Assembly (NCBI RefSeq): GCF_009938165.1
Contig: NZ_AP019650.1
Coordinates: forward strand, 496,001-560,000
Length of the DNA: 64,000 nt
Reading direction: 5' to 3'
DNA from: Vibrio taketomensis
Lineage (GTDB): Bacteria > Pseudomonadota > Gammaproteobacteria > Enterobacterales > Vibrionaceae
This document shows positions 26,492 through 34,619 of this stretch, piece after piece. Numbering within the stretch: position 1 is the first letter of the stretch; the number at the start of each line of letters is the position of its first letter. Position numbers and translations under genes: made by a program. A model generated the notes under the pieces. It did not search any database and was not told where the DNA came from. It saw only the letters and a list, made by a program, of their open reading frames with translations.

Positions 26492-26520
26492 GTCGATGAG
26501 TTACCAATGAGCTCATCGAC
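26492..26520. terminator. Inverted repeat downstream of the SMR gene, possible terminator
   Basis: The stem GTCGATGAG / CTCATCGAC (9 bp) has an 11-base loop. It lacks a clear T-run, so it may end transcription only weakly or protect the mRNA end. It lies between converging SMR and teaC genes. Confidence 0.5.
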
Positions 26521-26597
26521 GCTAAATTTATACAACCCTCTCAGGGCAGGGAGCATGGCCTGCGATTCGATGTTAATACTTGTATACCCTATGCGAC

Positions 26598-27881
26598 TTA
26601 ATTAAACGCGATATCACGTAAGAACAACGCAATTTGTGGAAACATGACCAGCAATGCAGCGGAGAGCAGCAAGATTGCGATAAATGGGCCAGTACCTCTC
26701 ACGACTTCCCAATACGGTTTTTTGAAGATGGCGATTGCGGTAAAAATGTCGCAGCCAAAAGGTGGCGTAGCAGAGCCAATTGCGACTTGTAAGGTGATGA
26801 TGATACCTACATGCACTGGGTCAAGGCCAGTTGCGGCAATAGCTGGTGCAAAAATCGGTGTTAATACCAAAATGACGACGATTGGGTCGACAAACATACA
26901 TGCAATAAAAAATGCGATTGAGATAGAAGCTAATACGCCCAAAGGCCCCATTTCACTAATCCCAACAGCATCGAGAATGGTTTGTGGGATCTGAGCAAAT
27001 GAGATAATCCATGAAAAGCCATTGCCGACGCCAACCAGAATAAAAACGACTGCAGTGATCAAGCCGGTTGAACGTGCAATGGTGAATATGTCTTTAGAAC
27101 CAAGAGAACGAAACACGATGAATTCAAGGAAAAGTGCGTACAAAACGCACACCGCAGCGGCTTCTGTTGGGCTAAACACACCCCCGTAAATCCCACCTAC
27201 AATAATGACAGGGAACATCAGTGGCCAAATCGCACGGCGGGTGGCTTTTAAACGTTCGCTCCAACTGGCTTTAGGCTCCGTTGGAACCTGATTAACGGTT
27301 GCATAATAGAGGCAATAGAGTGAAAACAAAAACAAGATCAGCAACCCTGGTCCAATGCCAGCTATAAACAACTCGGCGATGGAGGTTTCGGAAATAACGC
27401 CATAGATAATCATGCCTATGCTAGGTGGGATCAAAAATGCTATGTCACTAGCATTAATGATGAGTGCGAGAGAAAATGAATCACTATAACCCGCCCGCAG
27501 CAGTTTAGGGCGAAGCGCTGATCCTACCGCAACGACAGTGGCTTGAGTCGAACCTGACACTGCGCCAAATAAAGTACAAGAAGTGGCGGTACTAATTGCT
27601 AACCCACCGCGAATATGCCCGATAAAGGTCATGACCATATCAATCAGACGCGTTGCAGATTGGCCTCGGGTCATAATATCTGCCGCCAAAATAAACATTG
27701 GAACCGCGATAAGTGAAGCCGGACGAATGCCTCCGAGTACTTGCTGTATAAAAGTGTCCATTTGGCCGACGCCATTGAACATCATGTAAAACCCAGAGAG
27801 CGCGGCAGAGATTAAAGGAATCATCATTGGAAAGCCCAAAAGTAGTAGAGCAATCATGATGAACATAAGAGTTAGTGCCAT
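26598..27881 (-). CDS. teaC: Ectoine TRAP transporter, large permease subunit (TeaC/DctM type)
   Basis: The protein has 427 residues with about twelve membrane segments, the normal DctM size and shape: MALTLMFIMIALLLLGFPMM start, SLIAVPMFILAADIMTRGQS, and SATPPFGCDIFTAIAIFKKP near the end. It forms the sodium-driven translocation part with the small subunit encoded just upstream. The ectoine assignment comes from the binding protein in the same operon, which closely follows Halomonas TeaA. The gene is the third of the leftward unit, 14 bases after teaB. Confidence 0.85.
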   Translation of the reverse strand: MALTLMFIMIALLLLGFPMMIPLISAALSGFYMMFNGVGQMDTFIQQVLGGIRPASLIAVPMFILAADIMTRGQSATRLIDMVMTFIGHIRGGLAISTATSCTLFGAVSGSTQATVVAVGSALRPKLLRAGYSDSFSLALIINASDIAFLIPPSIGMIIYGVISETSIAELFIAGIGPGLLILFLFSLYCLYYATVNQVPTEPKASWSERLKATRRAIWPLMFPVIIVGGIYGGVFSPTEAAAVCVLYALFLEFIVFRSLGSKDIFTIARSTGLITAVVFILVGVGNGFSWIISFAQIPQTILDAVGISEMGPLGVLASISIAFFIACMFVDPIVVILVLTPIFAPAIAATGLDPVHVGIIITLQVAIGSATPPFGCDIFTAIAIFKKPYWEVVRGTGPFIAILLLSAALLVMFPQIALFLRDIAFN

Positions 27882-27895
27882 AACAGAGAACCTAT

Positions 27896-28471
27896 TTAGA
27901 CTTCACTTTCTGTTTTTGCATAGTCATCCAATACGCCAGCAGACAGGTAAACATCATCAGACGTCAGGTTTTTGTACATCGTGAGAGCGTATTGAATGCC
28001 GGTAATAATGAACCCCAAAGGAACCCAAACATAGATCAACCAAATCTCGAATCCGAGAGCTGGTAAGATTCGGCCTCTCTCGTATATAGATACGATATAT
28101 TCAACAGAGAAATAAGCTAAAACAAACATCATCACAGACGTGAAAAACGCAATGATAGTCATCAGTATTTTGCGACCTTTAAAAGGTAAAGCGTCATAGA
28201 TTGCAGACATACGAATATGACGACCGTAGCGAGCTGCGTAGCCAATACCTGCAAATGTGATGAGGACAATTAATATCCGATTTATCTCGCCTGAAAAAAA
28301 TAGCCCTTCGCCAAATACAAATCGCGCGACAACGTTGACGCAGGTATTGAGTGCCATTAAAAGCACGCCAGCGGCAAGTAAAAATGATTCCAGTTTACAA
28401 ATGAAATCGTCCAACATTCCGAGTATTCCTGGAAGTGTTGAACGATAGGTGAGTGCTTCCGCATCAGTCAT
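27896..28471 (-). CDS. teaB: Ectoine TRAP transporter, small permease subunit (TeaB/DctQ type)
   Basis: The protein has 191 residues with four membrane helices, typical DctQ. Family marks include VNVVARFVFGEGLFFSGEIN and FAGIGYAARYGRHIRMSAIY. I chose ATG 28471, with AAGGA seven bases before, over the longer frame to 28525, which would reach into the teaA stop region. It bridges the binding protein and the large permease. Confidence 0.85.
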   Translation of the reverse strand: MTDAEALTYRSTLPGILGMLDDFICKLESFLLAAGVLLMALNTCVNVVARFVFGEGLFFSGEINRILIVLITFAGIGYAARYGRHIRMSAIYDALPFKGRKILMTIIAFFTSVMMFVLAYFSVEYIVSIYERGRILPALGFEIWLIYVWVPLGFIITGIQYALTMYKNLTSDDVYLSAGVLDDYAKTESEV

Positions 28472-28525
28472 GGTGTTCTTCCTTAAAAAGTGGGCAATCT
28501 GCAAGAATGCCCACCAGATAAACAA

Positions 28526-29551
28526 CTATTTAGTTACGACTTTCAGATCTTGTTTGAATTGATCGAGTAGTTGCTTACCGCTATCACCAGTCATTTCATA
28601 GAAAGTGGCTTCGACTTGCGGAGCACGCTCTTTGAATTTTGCAATTTGAGCATCGGTTAAACGAGTCACTGTTACGTTGTCACTAGTATTCTGAATTTTA
28701 GCGAGGGATTTCTCTGCGAGACCACGGATGTGTTTAACTGTTTCATTAAACGCATACTCTGATGCGTCACGAATCATCTGTTGCTCGTCTGCCGAGAGCT
28801 TGTCAAAGAAAGCTTTATTTGCCATTGAAGCGGTGGTAAACCAACCATGATTAGTAAACACGAGGTTCGGTGACACTTCGTAAAGGCCGCCAGACTCAAT
28901 CCAGAAGATAGGGTTTTCTTGACCTTGAATCATATTGGTCTGCAGAGCGCCGTAGACTTCACCCCAAGGTAATGGAGTTGGGGTGGCACCGAATGCTTCG
29001 TAGGTAGACGATAGCAATGGGTTGGTCATAACTCGGATTTTCTTACCTTTAAGATCTTCAGGAGAGGTAATAGGTTCATCGACCGTCATAACCATTTCAC
29101 CTTCAGGGTACATTTTTAATAACTCTAGCCCTTGTGCTTCATAAAGTTTAGGGAAGCTATCATTGACCGCTTTACTTTGACGGAAGAACTCCACCACCGT
29201 TTCCATATCTGTCGGCATAAGATAAGGGATGAAAAAGATTTGAGCTTCAGGAATCAGAGCCCCAGTAAAACCAGGTGACTGGTTTACGAATTGCAGAATT
29301 CCAGCTTGGGTTTGCTCCATGATGTCGTCTGATTCGCCTAATTCACCAAAGCGATAAACTTGCAGCGTGTGTTCTGAGTTTTCTTCTATGTATTGCTTAA
29401 ACTTATGCGCATAAACGTCTTGAACGTCACCCTCATATTCTTCGTGTGCATAGCGCCAAGTATCAGCGCTTGCGAATGTAGAAAAGCTCAGTGCTGCGGC
29501 AGCACATGATAAAGCAGTCAATTGCTTAAAGTGGTGATAAATGGACATCAT
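28526..29551 (-). CDS. teaA: Ectoine-binding TRAP periplasmic protein (TeaA/DctP type)
   Basis: The protein has 341 residues with a signal peptide (cleavage near FASADTWRYAHEE). Its sequence follows Halomonas TeaA, as I remember it, almost throughout: YRFGELGESDDIMEQTQAGI, FVNQSPGFTG, LPWGEVYGALQTNMIQGQEN and PIFWIESGGLYEVSPNLVFT. TeaA binds ectoine and hydroxyectoine. ectABC lies 3 kb away, which supports the same solute. It is the first gene of the unit teaABC. A search against characterised DctP proteins would confirm the ligand class. Confidence 0.85.
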   Translation of the reverse strand: MMSIYHHFKQLTALSCAAAALSFSTFASADTWRYAHEEYEGDVQDVYAHKFKQYIEENSEHTLQVYRFGELGESDDIMEQTQAGILQFVNQSPGFTGALIPEAQIFFIPYLMPTDMETVVEFFRQSKAVNDSFPKLYEAQGLELLKMYPEGEMVMTVDEPITSPEDLKGKKIRVMTNPLLSSTYEAFGATPTPLPWGEVYGALQTNMIQGQENPIFWIESGGLYEVSPNLVFTNHGWFTTASMANKAFFDKLSADEQQMIRDASEYAFNETVKHIRGLAEKSLAKIQNTSDNVTVTRLTDAQIAKFKERAPQVEATFYEMTGDSGKQLLDQFKQDLKVVTK

Positions 29552-30020
29552 GTCCCTCCAGTGTTGTCGATAGTTTCTGACTCTATTCTCATAACCAATA
29601 TGAGATGAGTTCCAGATGCAAAGTGGAGGTTAAACGTTAGAGGTGTAAATAATAAGATGAAAGTTAAAGAACATGTGGATGGTGTGATGGATGATCGGTT
29701 TTACCTGTATAGCTAGTTTTGTGGAATATTTTGAGTTTTTATATAACAAATTGCAGAAGCGGGACTCTAAGTCTGTTTTGGATGAAAAGAATTAGTTACA
29801 GGTGTAACTAAGTTTCAGTGTCCCAAAAGTGCGATATAAAATCAGTTTAAAATAAACAGTTTGCCTGAGAGGCATTTAGGCTGTTGAACGAAAAGCCCGA
29901 TATACAAATTGATATCAAAAACCTTAGGTTCAGTCATGTAGCTCTGAATCTAAAATGCATACTAGCCAAATAGATGTTGTTATATGTCGTTGTGGTCTCA
30001 AAGGAGGTTGGAGCAAAGTG
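29552..30020. other. Non-coding region upstream of teaA
   Basis: No gene is seen. The part next to teaA must hold its promoter; AT-rich sequence around 29640-29760 is suitable, but I cannot choose -10/-35 boxes. A short symmetrical sequence, CTCATAACCAATATGAG, lies at 29588-29604 and could bind a regulator. Confidence 0.35.
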
Positions 30021-30225
30021 CATAACACATATGAGCTTCTAGCTATTATTAGACAATAATATTTTGTTGTCTGCGTTAGCAGCATAGAGCGAGTGGCTGA
30101 TTTATGACGTAAAACTTTGCTATGTTTATCAATAGTATGAAGATTGAAGTGGTTTTGGCTAAAATCAAACTAGTAGAATAAGAATAATTAGACTCAGTGA
30201 CTTCGGTGCAAATGTGTATCGTTTA
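30021..30225 (-). mobile_element. Third, degraded remnant: dispersed repeat joined to the IS1111-type end
   Basis: Bases 30021-30087 match the repeat at 3544-3620 (CATAACACATATGAGC...GCGTTAGCAGC). From about 30085 the sequence matches the IS end at 2625-2790: AGAGCGAGTGGCTGATTTATGA, AAAACTTTGCTATG, GGTGCAAATGTGTA. Only the first 40 or so transposase codons remain, with many changes. It is the most decayed of the three fragments. Confidence 0.6.
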
Positions 30226-30281
30226 AATTGGGTTGTTACTCAGTAGGTGTTTTCGAGAACAAATGGAATTGCGGAGGAAGA

Positions 30282-30632
30282 ATGGATTATCAAACTAAGC
30301 TCCAATTTGCACATAAAGAATTGAATGAGAAAGGTGTTTGGAAGTCAAATTACAATCCACCAATATCCAAGTTACTATGTAAAATTGGGTTGAATATTCC
30401 GCCTTATTATCAGACCTTCATGAGCAACTGGATTATTTCAGCCGCGATGTTTGCACCGGTTTGGGGTATTTTGAATTGGCTCATGCTCTGGAGTAAATCT
30501 GACAAGCCAGTTCTCGAAGCAATCTATATGTCTCTGATTGGTGGTGTTTTGTTTGGATTCATCATGGCGACATTTTACTTTGTTAGACGAAAGCAGTTGA
30601 ATCTATCAGAGTGGCGTTCTTTAGGTAGATAG
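30282..30632 (+). CDS. DUF6404-like two-helix membrane protein
   Basis: The protein has 116 residues from ATG 30282, preceded by GGAGGAAG. The N-terminal soluble part (YQTKLQFAHKELNEKGVWKS, NYNPPISKLLCKIGLNIPPY) is followed by two membrane helices, IISAAMFAPVWGILNWLMLW and MSLIGGVLFGFIMATFYFV. It looks like a small Vibrio family annotated as DUF6404; the function is unknown. The family name is from memory. Confidence 0.65.
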   Translation: MDYQTKLQFAHKELNEKGVWKSNYNPPISKLLCKIGLNIPPYYQTFMSNWIISAAMFAPVWGILNWLMLWSKSDKPVLEAIYMSLIGGVLFGFIMATFYFVRRKQLNLSEWRSLGR

Positions 30633-30687
30633 CATAGTAAACGAAGCATCAGGCGGATAGATACATTAATCAAGATTGGGCAATTGA

Positions 30688-31335
30688 ATGACAGTCAAGC
30701 ATGAATGGCGTAAGCATGAGAAATCGACATACTTGCCAAAGAATAAACCGGAAATGATAAATGTTCCTGCCTTTAACTTTATTACGATTTCAGGGCAAGG
30801 TAATCCGAATGATGATGGTTTTTCTGAGCGAGTAGGCGCGTTATATTCTGTCGCTTACAGTCTGAAGATGGGGCTTAAGAAAAGTAAACACAAACCAGAG
30901 GGGTATTGTGATTTTACTGTCTACCCATTAGAAGGTGTATGGGACATTACTGACGAGGCAAAGAAAACGTTCAACGGCACGATAAACAAAGATGATTTAG
31001 TCTATAAGTTAATGGTTAGGCAGCCAGATTTTATTAATGATGTTCTTTTTGATCAGGCAATCTCGCAAGTTAAGGCAGCGAAGCCGTCAGAGTATTTGTC
31101 TTCGATCTCTTTTGAGACAATATCTGAAGGTTGCAGTGTTCAAATGCTTCATTTGGGGCGTTTTGAGGATGAGCCAGCGAGTTTTTCAGTAATGGAAGCG
31201 TTCGCAGAAGCCAATGGCTTGACTCGCATTTCAAAAGTTCATAGGGAAATCTACCTCTCTGACGCGAGGCGAGTAAGTCCTGAGAAATACAGAACGATAT
31301 TACGGTTTAGCGTTAAACCTCAGAGCCCTGTCTAA
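30688..31335 (+). CDS. GyrI-like small-molecule-binding domain protein
   Basis: The protein has 215 residues. It starts TVKHEWRKHEKSTYLPKNKP, then VPAFNFITISGQGNPNDDGF. The pattern YCDFTVYPLEGVWDI, VQMLHLGRFEDEPASF and HREIYLSDARRVSPEKYRTI fits the stand-alone GyrI-like family. These proteins have the effector-binding fold of AraC/MerR-type regulators without a DNA-binding domain; some hydrolyse cyclopropanoids. The role here is unknown. There is one gene per transcription unit as far as spacing shows. Confidence 0.85.
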   Translation: MTVKHEWRKHEKSTYLPKNKPEMINVPAFNFITISGQGNPNDDGFSERVGALYSVAYSLKMGLKKSKHKPEGYCDFTVYPLEGVWDITDEAKKTFNGTINKDDLVYKLMVRQPDFINDVLFDQAISQVKAAKPSEYLSSISFETISEGCSVQMLHLGRFEDEPASFSVMEAFAEANGLTRISKVHREIYLSDARRVSPEKYRTILRFSVKPQSPV

Positions 31336-31544
31336 AGTACGTAAGCCTTCCTCTTGTAATATGTAGTCACTTTCTAGTGGTTGCGTTTTTGGCATGATCT
31401 TAGGAATACTTCTGGTGTCGCAATTGTCGATCTGAGTTTCGTTAGAACGTACTGCATCTATGCAGAAATGCCGAAGCAAAACATTAAGACAAAATCGATA
31501 ATAGCGATATAATTTCAGACCATTTGTTATTCGAGCTATTGAGC

Positions 31545-31859
31545 ATGCTTAAAGCCATCAAGCGTATACTAAAAGCACTGACGCAAGTTAATCCTAATCT
31601 TGAACAAGACGTCGATACAGTCATCGAGGCTATTGGTGGGCTGAACAATCTAGAAGAAACCGGAGCATGTGCGACTAGACTCCGTTTGACTCTTAAAGAC
31701 ACATCCATCGTCGACCAAAAGGTACTCAAGAATCATGGCGCACATGGAGTCGTGATTTTGGATGAGCACCACATACAGATTATTTATGGGGTAAAAGCGA
31801 ATAGCTACTCCCAAGAAATGGAAGAAAGGCGACTTCAACACACTTCCGGAACTCATTAA
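31545..31859 (+). CDS. Stand-alone PTS EIIB domain, glucose/sucrose type
   Basis: The protein has 104 residues from ATG 31545; a TTG at 31524 is a weaker choice. It carries the EIIB phosphorylation site in GACATRLRLTLKDTS, where the cysteine takes phosphate from EIIA. The rest of the fold (DVDTVIEAIGGLNNLEE, KNHGAHGVVILDEHHIQIIY) is complete. There is no EIIC or EIIA gene nearby. It may serve as a regulatory phosphoprotein or act with permeases encoded elsewhere. The N-terminal 20 residues are an extra helix. Confidence 0.85.
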   Translation: MLKAIKRILKALTQVNPNLEQDVDTVIEAIGGLNNLEETGACATRLRLTLKDTSIVDQKVLKNHGAHGVVILDEHHIQIIYGVKANSYSQEMEERRLQHTSGTH

Positions 31860-32161
31860 GCTCTCAATCATTCGTTAGGTCGTATAAACCAAAGTCTCAA
31901 GTTTTCTTGGGGCTTTTGTTTTATAAAGCCCCAACGAGGCTGGGAGAACAGTAAAACGTTCAGCGATGAGCTAGTTATAAACCCCTCAATTTGTTGAATC
32001 AGTCTTGCGATCAGTAACCGCAAGGGTTAAATAAAAATTGAAAAGAGCTCTCAATAGGGGACGAAAGAGCTTAGCGCACACGCGTTGGAACTATAAATAC
32101 CACATAGTATTTGCAACAAATGAATGTACATTCTCAATGTTCTATTTTATAAGCTTTAAAT
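31860..32161. other. Non-coding region between the EIIB gene and the ect promoter
   Basis: A hairpin-like sequence, TCTCAAG-TTTT-CTTGGGGCTTTT, around 31894-31920 probably ends the EIIB transcript. The rest up to the regulatory sites at 32162 is AT-rich with no ORF and no RNA gene that I recognise. Confidence 0.4.
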
Positions 32162-32175
32162 GTTAGAGTTCTAAC
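32162..32175. promoter_or_regulatory. Palindromic site upstream of ectA, candidate MarR-type (CosR) operator
   Basis: GTTAGAGTTCTAAC has six-base arms GTTAGA / TCTAAC around two bases. Vibrio ect genes are repressed by the MarR-type CosR. Such regulators bind imperfect palindromes of this size. The link to CosR is a guess from location. Confidence 0.4.
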
Positions 32176-32193
32176 TAAAAACTGGTCAATTAA

Positions 32194-32209
32194 TGTGATA
32201 TCCGTCACG
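32194..32209. promoter_or_regulatory. Candidate CRP-cAMP site upstream of ectA
   Basis: TGTGATATCCGTCACG matches the CRP consensus TGTGA-N6-TCACA at nine of ten arm bases. It is about 98 bases upstream of the ectA start, with promoter-like TTGACC at 32244 downstream of it. Confidence 0.55.
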
Positions 32210-32245
32210 TTAATTGCCATTTTAATACGGAATGTTTGATTTTTG

Positions 32246-32259
32246 ACCCAGTGTTGGGT
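32246..32259. promoter_or_regulatory. Second palindrome overlapping the putative ect promoter
   Basis: ACCCAGTGTTGGGT has five-base arms and lies between a possible -35 TTGACC (32244) and AT-rich CATAATAAT (32261). A protein bound here would block RNA polymerase. Confidence 0.4.
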
Positions 32260-32306
32260 GCATAATAATCGGTAATTTTAGTTAGAGCACAAAGGATTGT
32301 TTCTAA

Positions 32307-32855
32307 ATGATTACCTCGGAACCTTGTCTGACTTCTTTAGATAATGAAGTGAGCGCAAGTCAAGAATGGGTTTTCCGTGAACCTTTAACCTCAGATGGTG
32401 ATGATGTATTTTCACTGATCGCAATTTGCCCCCCTCTGGATACGAATTCTTCCTATTGTAACTTTCTTCAAGTAACCCACTTTCGAGGCACATGCATTCT
32501 TGTTGAACATCAAGGTCAACTTGGTGGCTTCATCTCTGCTTATCGAAAGCCACAAGAGCCAAACGTGTTATTTGTGTGGCAAGTCGCGGTAGCACCACAC
32601 TGTCGAGGTAAAGGGCTTGCGTTGAACATGCTGAACAAATTAGTAGGTCGTGATTCTCTCTCTGATATTAAAGCGATCGAAACCACAATCACCAAGCCAA
32701 ATCTCGCATCATGGAGCCTGTTTGAGAAGTTTGATGCGATCCAAGGCAATAATGGCAGTGTTGGTGTGTTTCTCGATCAAGATAAGCACTTTATCGGAAA
32801 ACATGACACCGAATATCTCTATCGAATTCCCACAAAATCTTCTGCAAATTTATAG
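32307..32855 (+). CDS. ectA: L-2,4-diaminobutyrate N-acetyltransferase
   Basis: The protein has 182 residues in the GNAT fold. EctA makes N-gamma-acetyl-diaminobutyrate, the second step of ectoine synthesis. Family marks are WVFREPLTSDGDDVFSLIA, then CPPLDTNSSYCNFLQVTHF, TCILVEHQGQLGGFISAY and the acetyl-CoA segment VWQVAVAPHCRGKGLALNML. It is the first gene of ectABC-ask. The ectB start codon lies 17 bases after its stop. Confidence 0.95.
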   Translation: MITSEPCLTSLDNEVSASQEWVFREPLTSDGDDVFSLIAICPPLDTNSSYCNFLQVTHFRGTCILVEHQGQLGGFISAYRKPQEPNVLFVWQVAVAPHCRGKGLALNMLNKLVGRDSLSDIKAIETTITKPNLASWSLFEKFDAIQGNNGSVGVFLDQDKHFIGKHDTEYLYRIPTKSSANL

Positions 32856-32872
32856 GAAATATTGGTCTTATT

Positions 32873-34140
32873 ATGGACATTTCATTAATCACGAATCTAA
32901 AGTTCGTTCGTACTCAAATAGTTTTCCAGTGGTATTTAAGCAAGCTAAAGGTTGTTGGCTTGAAACAGAAAATGGTGAACGCTACTTAGATTTTCTAGCG
33001 GGTGCAGGCTCACTTAACTACGGGCACAACAACCCGATACTGAAAGAAGCGTTGGTTGAATACATTGTTAGCGACGGTATTACGCATGGACTAGACATGC
33101 ACTCAGAAGCTAAAGCAGATTTCATTGACGCATTTTACCAAAAGATATTGGCACCACGTGGTTTGGATTACAAACTACAGTTCACTGGCCCTACTGGTAC
33201 TAACGCAGTAGAAGCAGCCTTAAAGCTAGCCAAAAAAGCAAAAGGACGTTCGAGCGTTGTCGCCTTTACCAATGGATTTCATGGTTGTACCGCTGGTGCA
33301 TTGGCCGCGACTGGTAATCAACATCATCGTCAAGGAGCCCCCGAGGGGAGTTTGAACGGTATTACGCGCATTCCCTATGAAGGATACGCTGGTATTGATG
33401 GACTCGCATTGTTTGAAACCATGCTAAACGACAATTCTGCCGGTTTTGATAAACCAGCGGCAGTGCTACTTGAAACCGTGCAAGGTGAGGGTGGATTGAA
33501 CGCGGCATCTAGCCATTGGTTGGAGAGACTAGATAAGATTTGTAAAGCCAATGACATCTTATTGATTGTTGATGATATTCAAGCCGGGTGTGGTCGAACG
33601 GGGACGTTCTTTAGTTTTGAACCTGCCGGCATCAAACCGGACATTGTTACTTTGTCGAAGTCTATAGGTGGTTACGGGTTACCAATGGCACTGGTGTTGC
33701 TTAAACCTGATCTGGATATCTGGCAACCGGGTGAGCATAACGGCACATTCCGTGGCAACAACCATGCTTTCGTTACTGCGGCGAAAGCGATCGAAACTTA
33801 TTGGTCTGATGATGTCCTAGAGCAGCACATTCAAGCGTGTTCTGAAATGGTGTCGGAAACCTTAACTCGTGTGCAAACAAGATTTCCTCAATTATTCGTG
33901 CAGCAGAAAGGTCGCGGCATGATGATTGGTATTGAGTGTCAAAATAGTGCGCTGGCTGGTGCGATCGCGAAGGCTTGTTTTGCTCGTGGAATGGTGATTG
34001 AAACCGCCGGACCAAACGATGAAGTCGTGAAGTTTTTTTGCCCGCTGACGATAACGAAGCCTGAGCTTGAACAAGGGCTAACAATATTTAGCGCAGCAGT
34101 GGAAAGTGTTGCAGAAAAACAATTTAAGAAAGCGTCATAG
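32873..34140 (+). CDS. ectB: Diaminobutyrate:2-oxoglutarate aminotransferase (frameshift near the start)
   Basis: EctB converts aspartate semialdehyde to diaminobutyrate. The usual N-terminus (MDIF..HESKVRSYSNSFPVVF) is recovered only if one T is added in ATGGACATTTC at 32873-32883. As written, ATG 32873 leads to a short frame, while the long frame passes back through ectA without a usual start. Downstream all is normal: LDFLAGAGSLNYGHNNP, TGPTGTNAVEAALKLAKKAK, LLIVDDIQAGCGRTGTFFSF and the PLP lysine in TLSKSIGGYGLPMAL. Restored length is 422 residues. This is probably a sequence error. Confidence 0.9.
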
Positions 34141-34154
34141 GATAGGGATAGATA

Positions 34155-34541
34155 ATGATTGTTCGTACATTAGAAGAGTGCCGCAATAGCGAGCGTCGAG
34201 TGACTTCTGATACGTGGGAAAGCGTGCGTATGTTACTCAAAGATGACCAAATGGGCTTTTCGTTTCACATCACAACCATTTATGAGAATACCGAAACCCA
34301 TATCCACTATCAAAATCATCTAGAGTCTGTTTATTGCATGAGCGGAGAAGGTGAGATTGAAGTCGTGGGTGGCGAAACCTATCCAATTAAACCGGGCACT
34401 TTGTATATTCTCGACCAGCATGATGAGCATTATTTACGTGCATACAAAGATACACCGATGGTGATGGCATGCGTATTTAATCCGCCAATCACGGGTGCAG
34501 AAACTCATGATGAGAATGGTGTTTATCCATTGATTGATTAA
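34155..34541 (+). CDS. ectC: L-ectoine synthase
   Basis: The protein has 128 residues, a cupin that closes N-acetyl-diaminobutyrate to ectoine. Typical features are [55 protein letters not shown] and [20 protein letters not shown], with the iron-binding glutamate, tyrosine and histidine of the family. It begins 14 bases after ectB. There is no ectD for hydroxyectoine in the window. Confidence 0.97.
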   Translation: MIVRTLEECRNSERRVTSDTWESVRMLLKDDQMGFSFHITTIYENTETHIHYQNHLESVYCMSGEGEIEVVGGETYPIKPGTLYILDQHDEHYLRAYKDTPMVMACVFNPPITGAETHDENGVYPLID

Positions 34542-34619
34542 AGTCGGTTAATCGATCGTATTTAGGCGGGAGATATCTTCCGCTTTTTCAAATTTAAAGC
34601 TTATGACCAAGGAAAGTTC

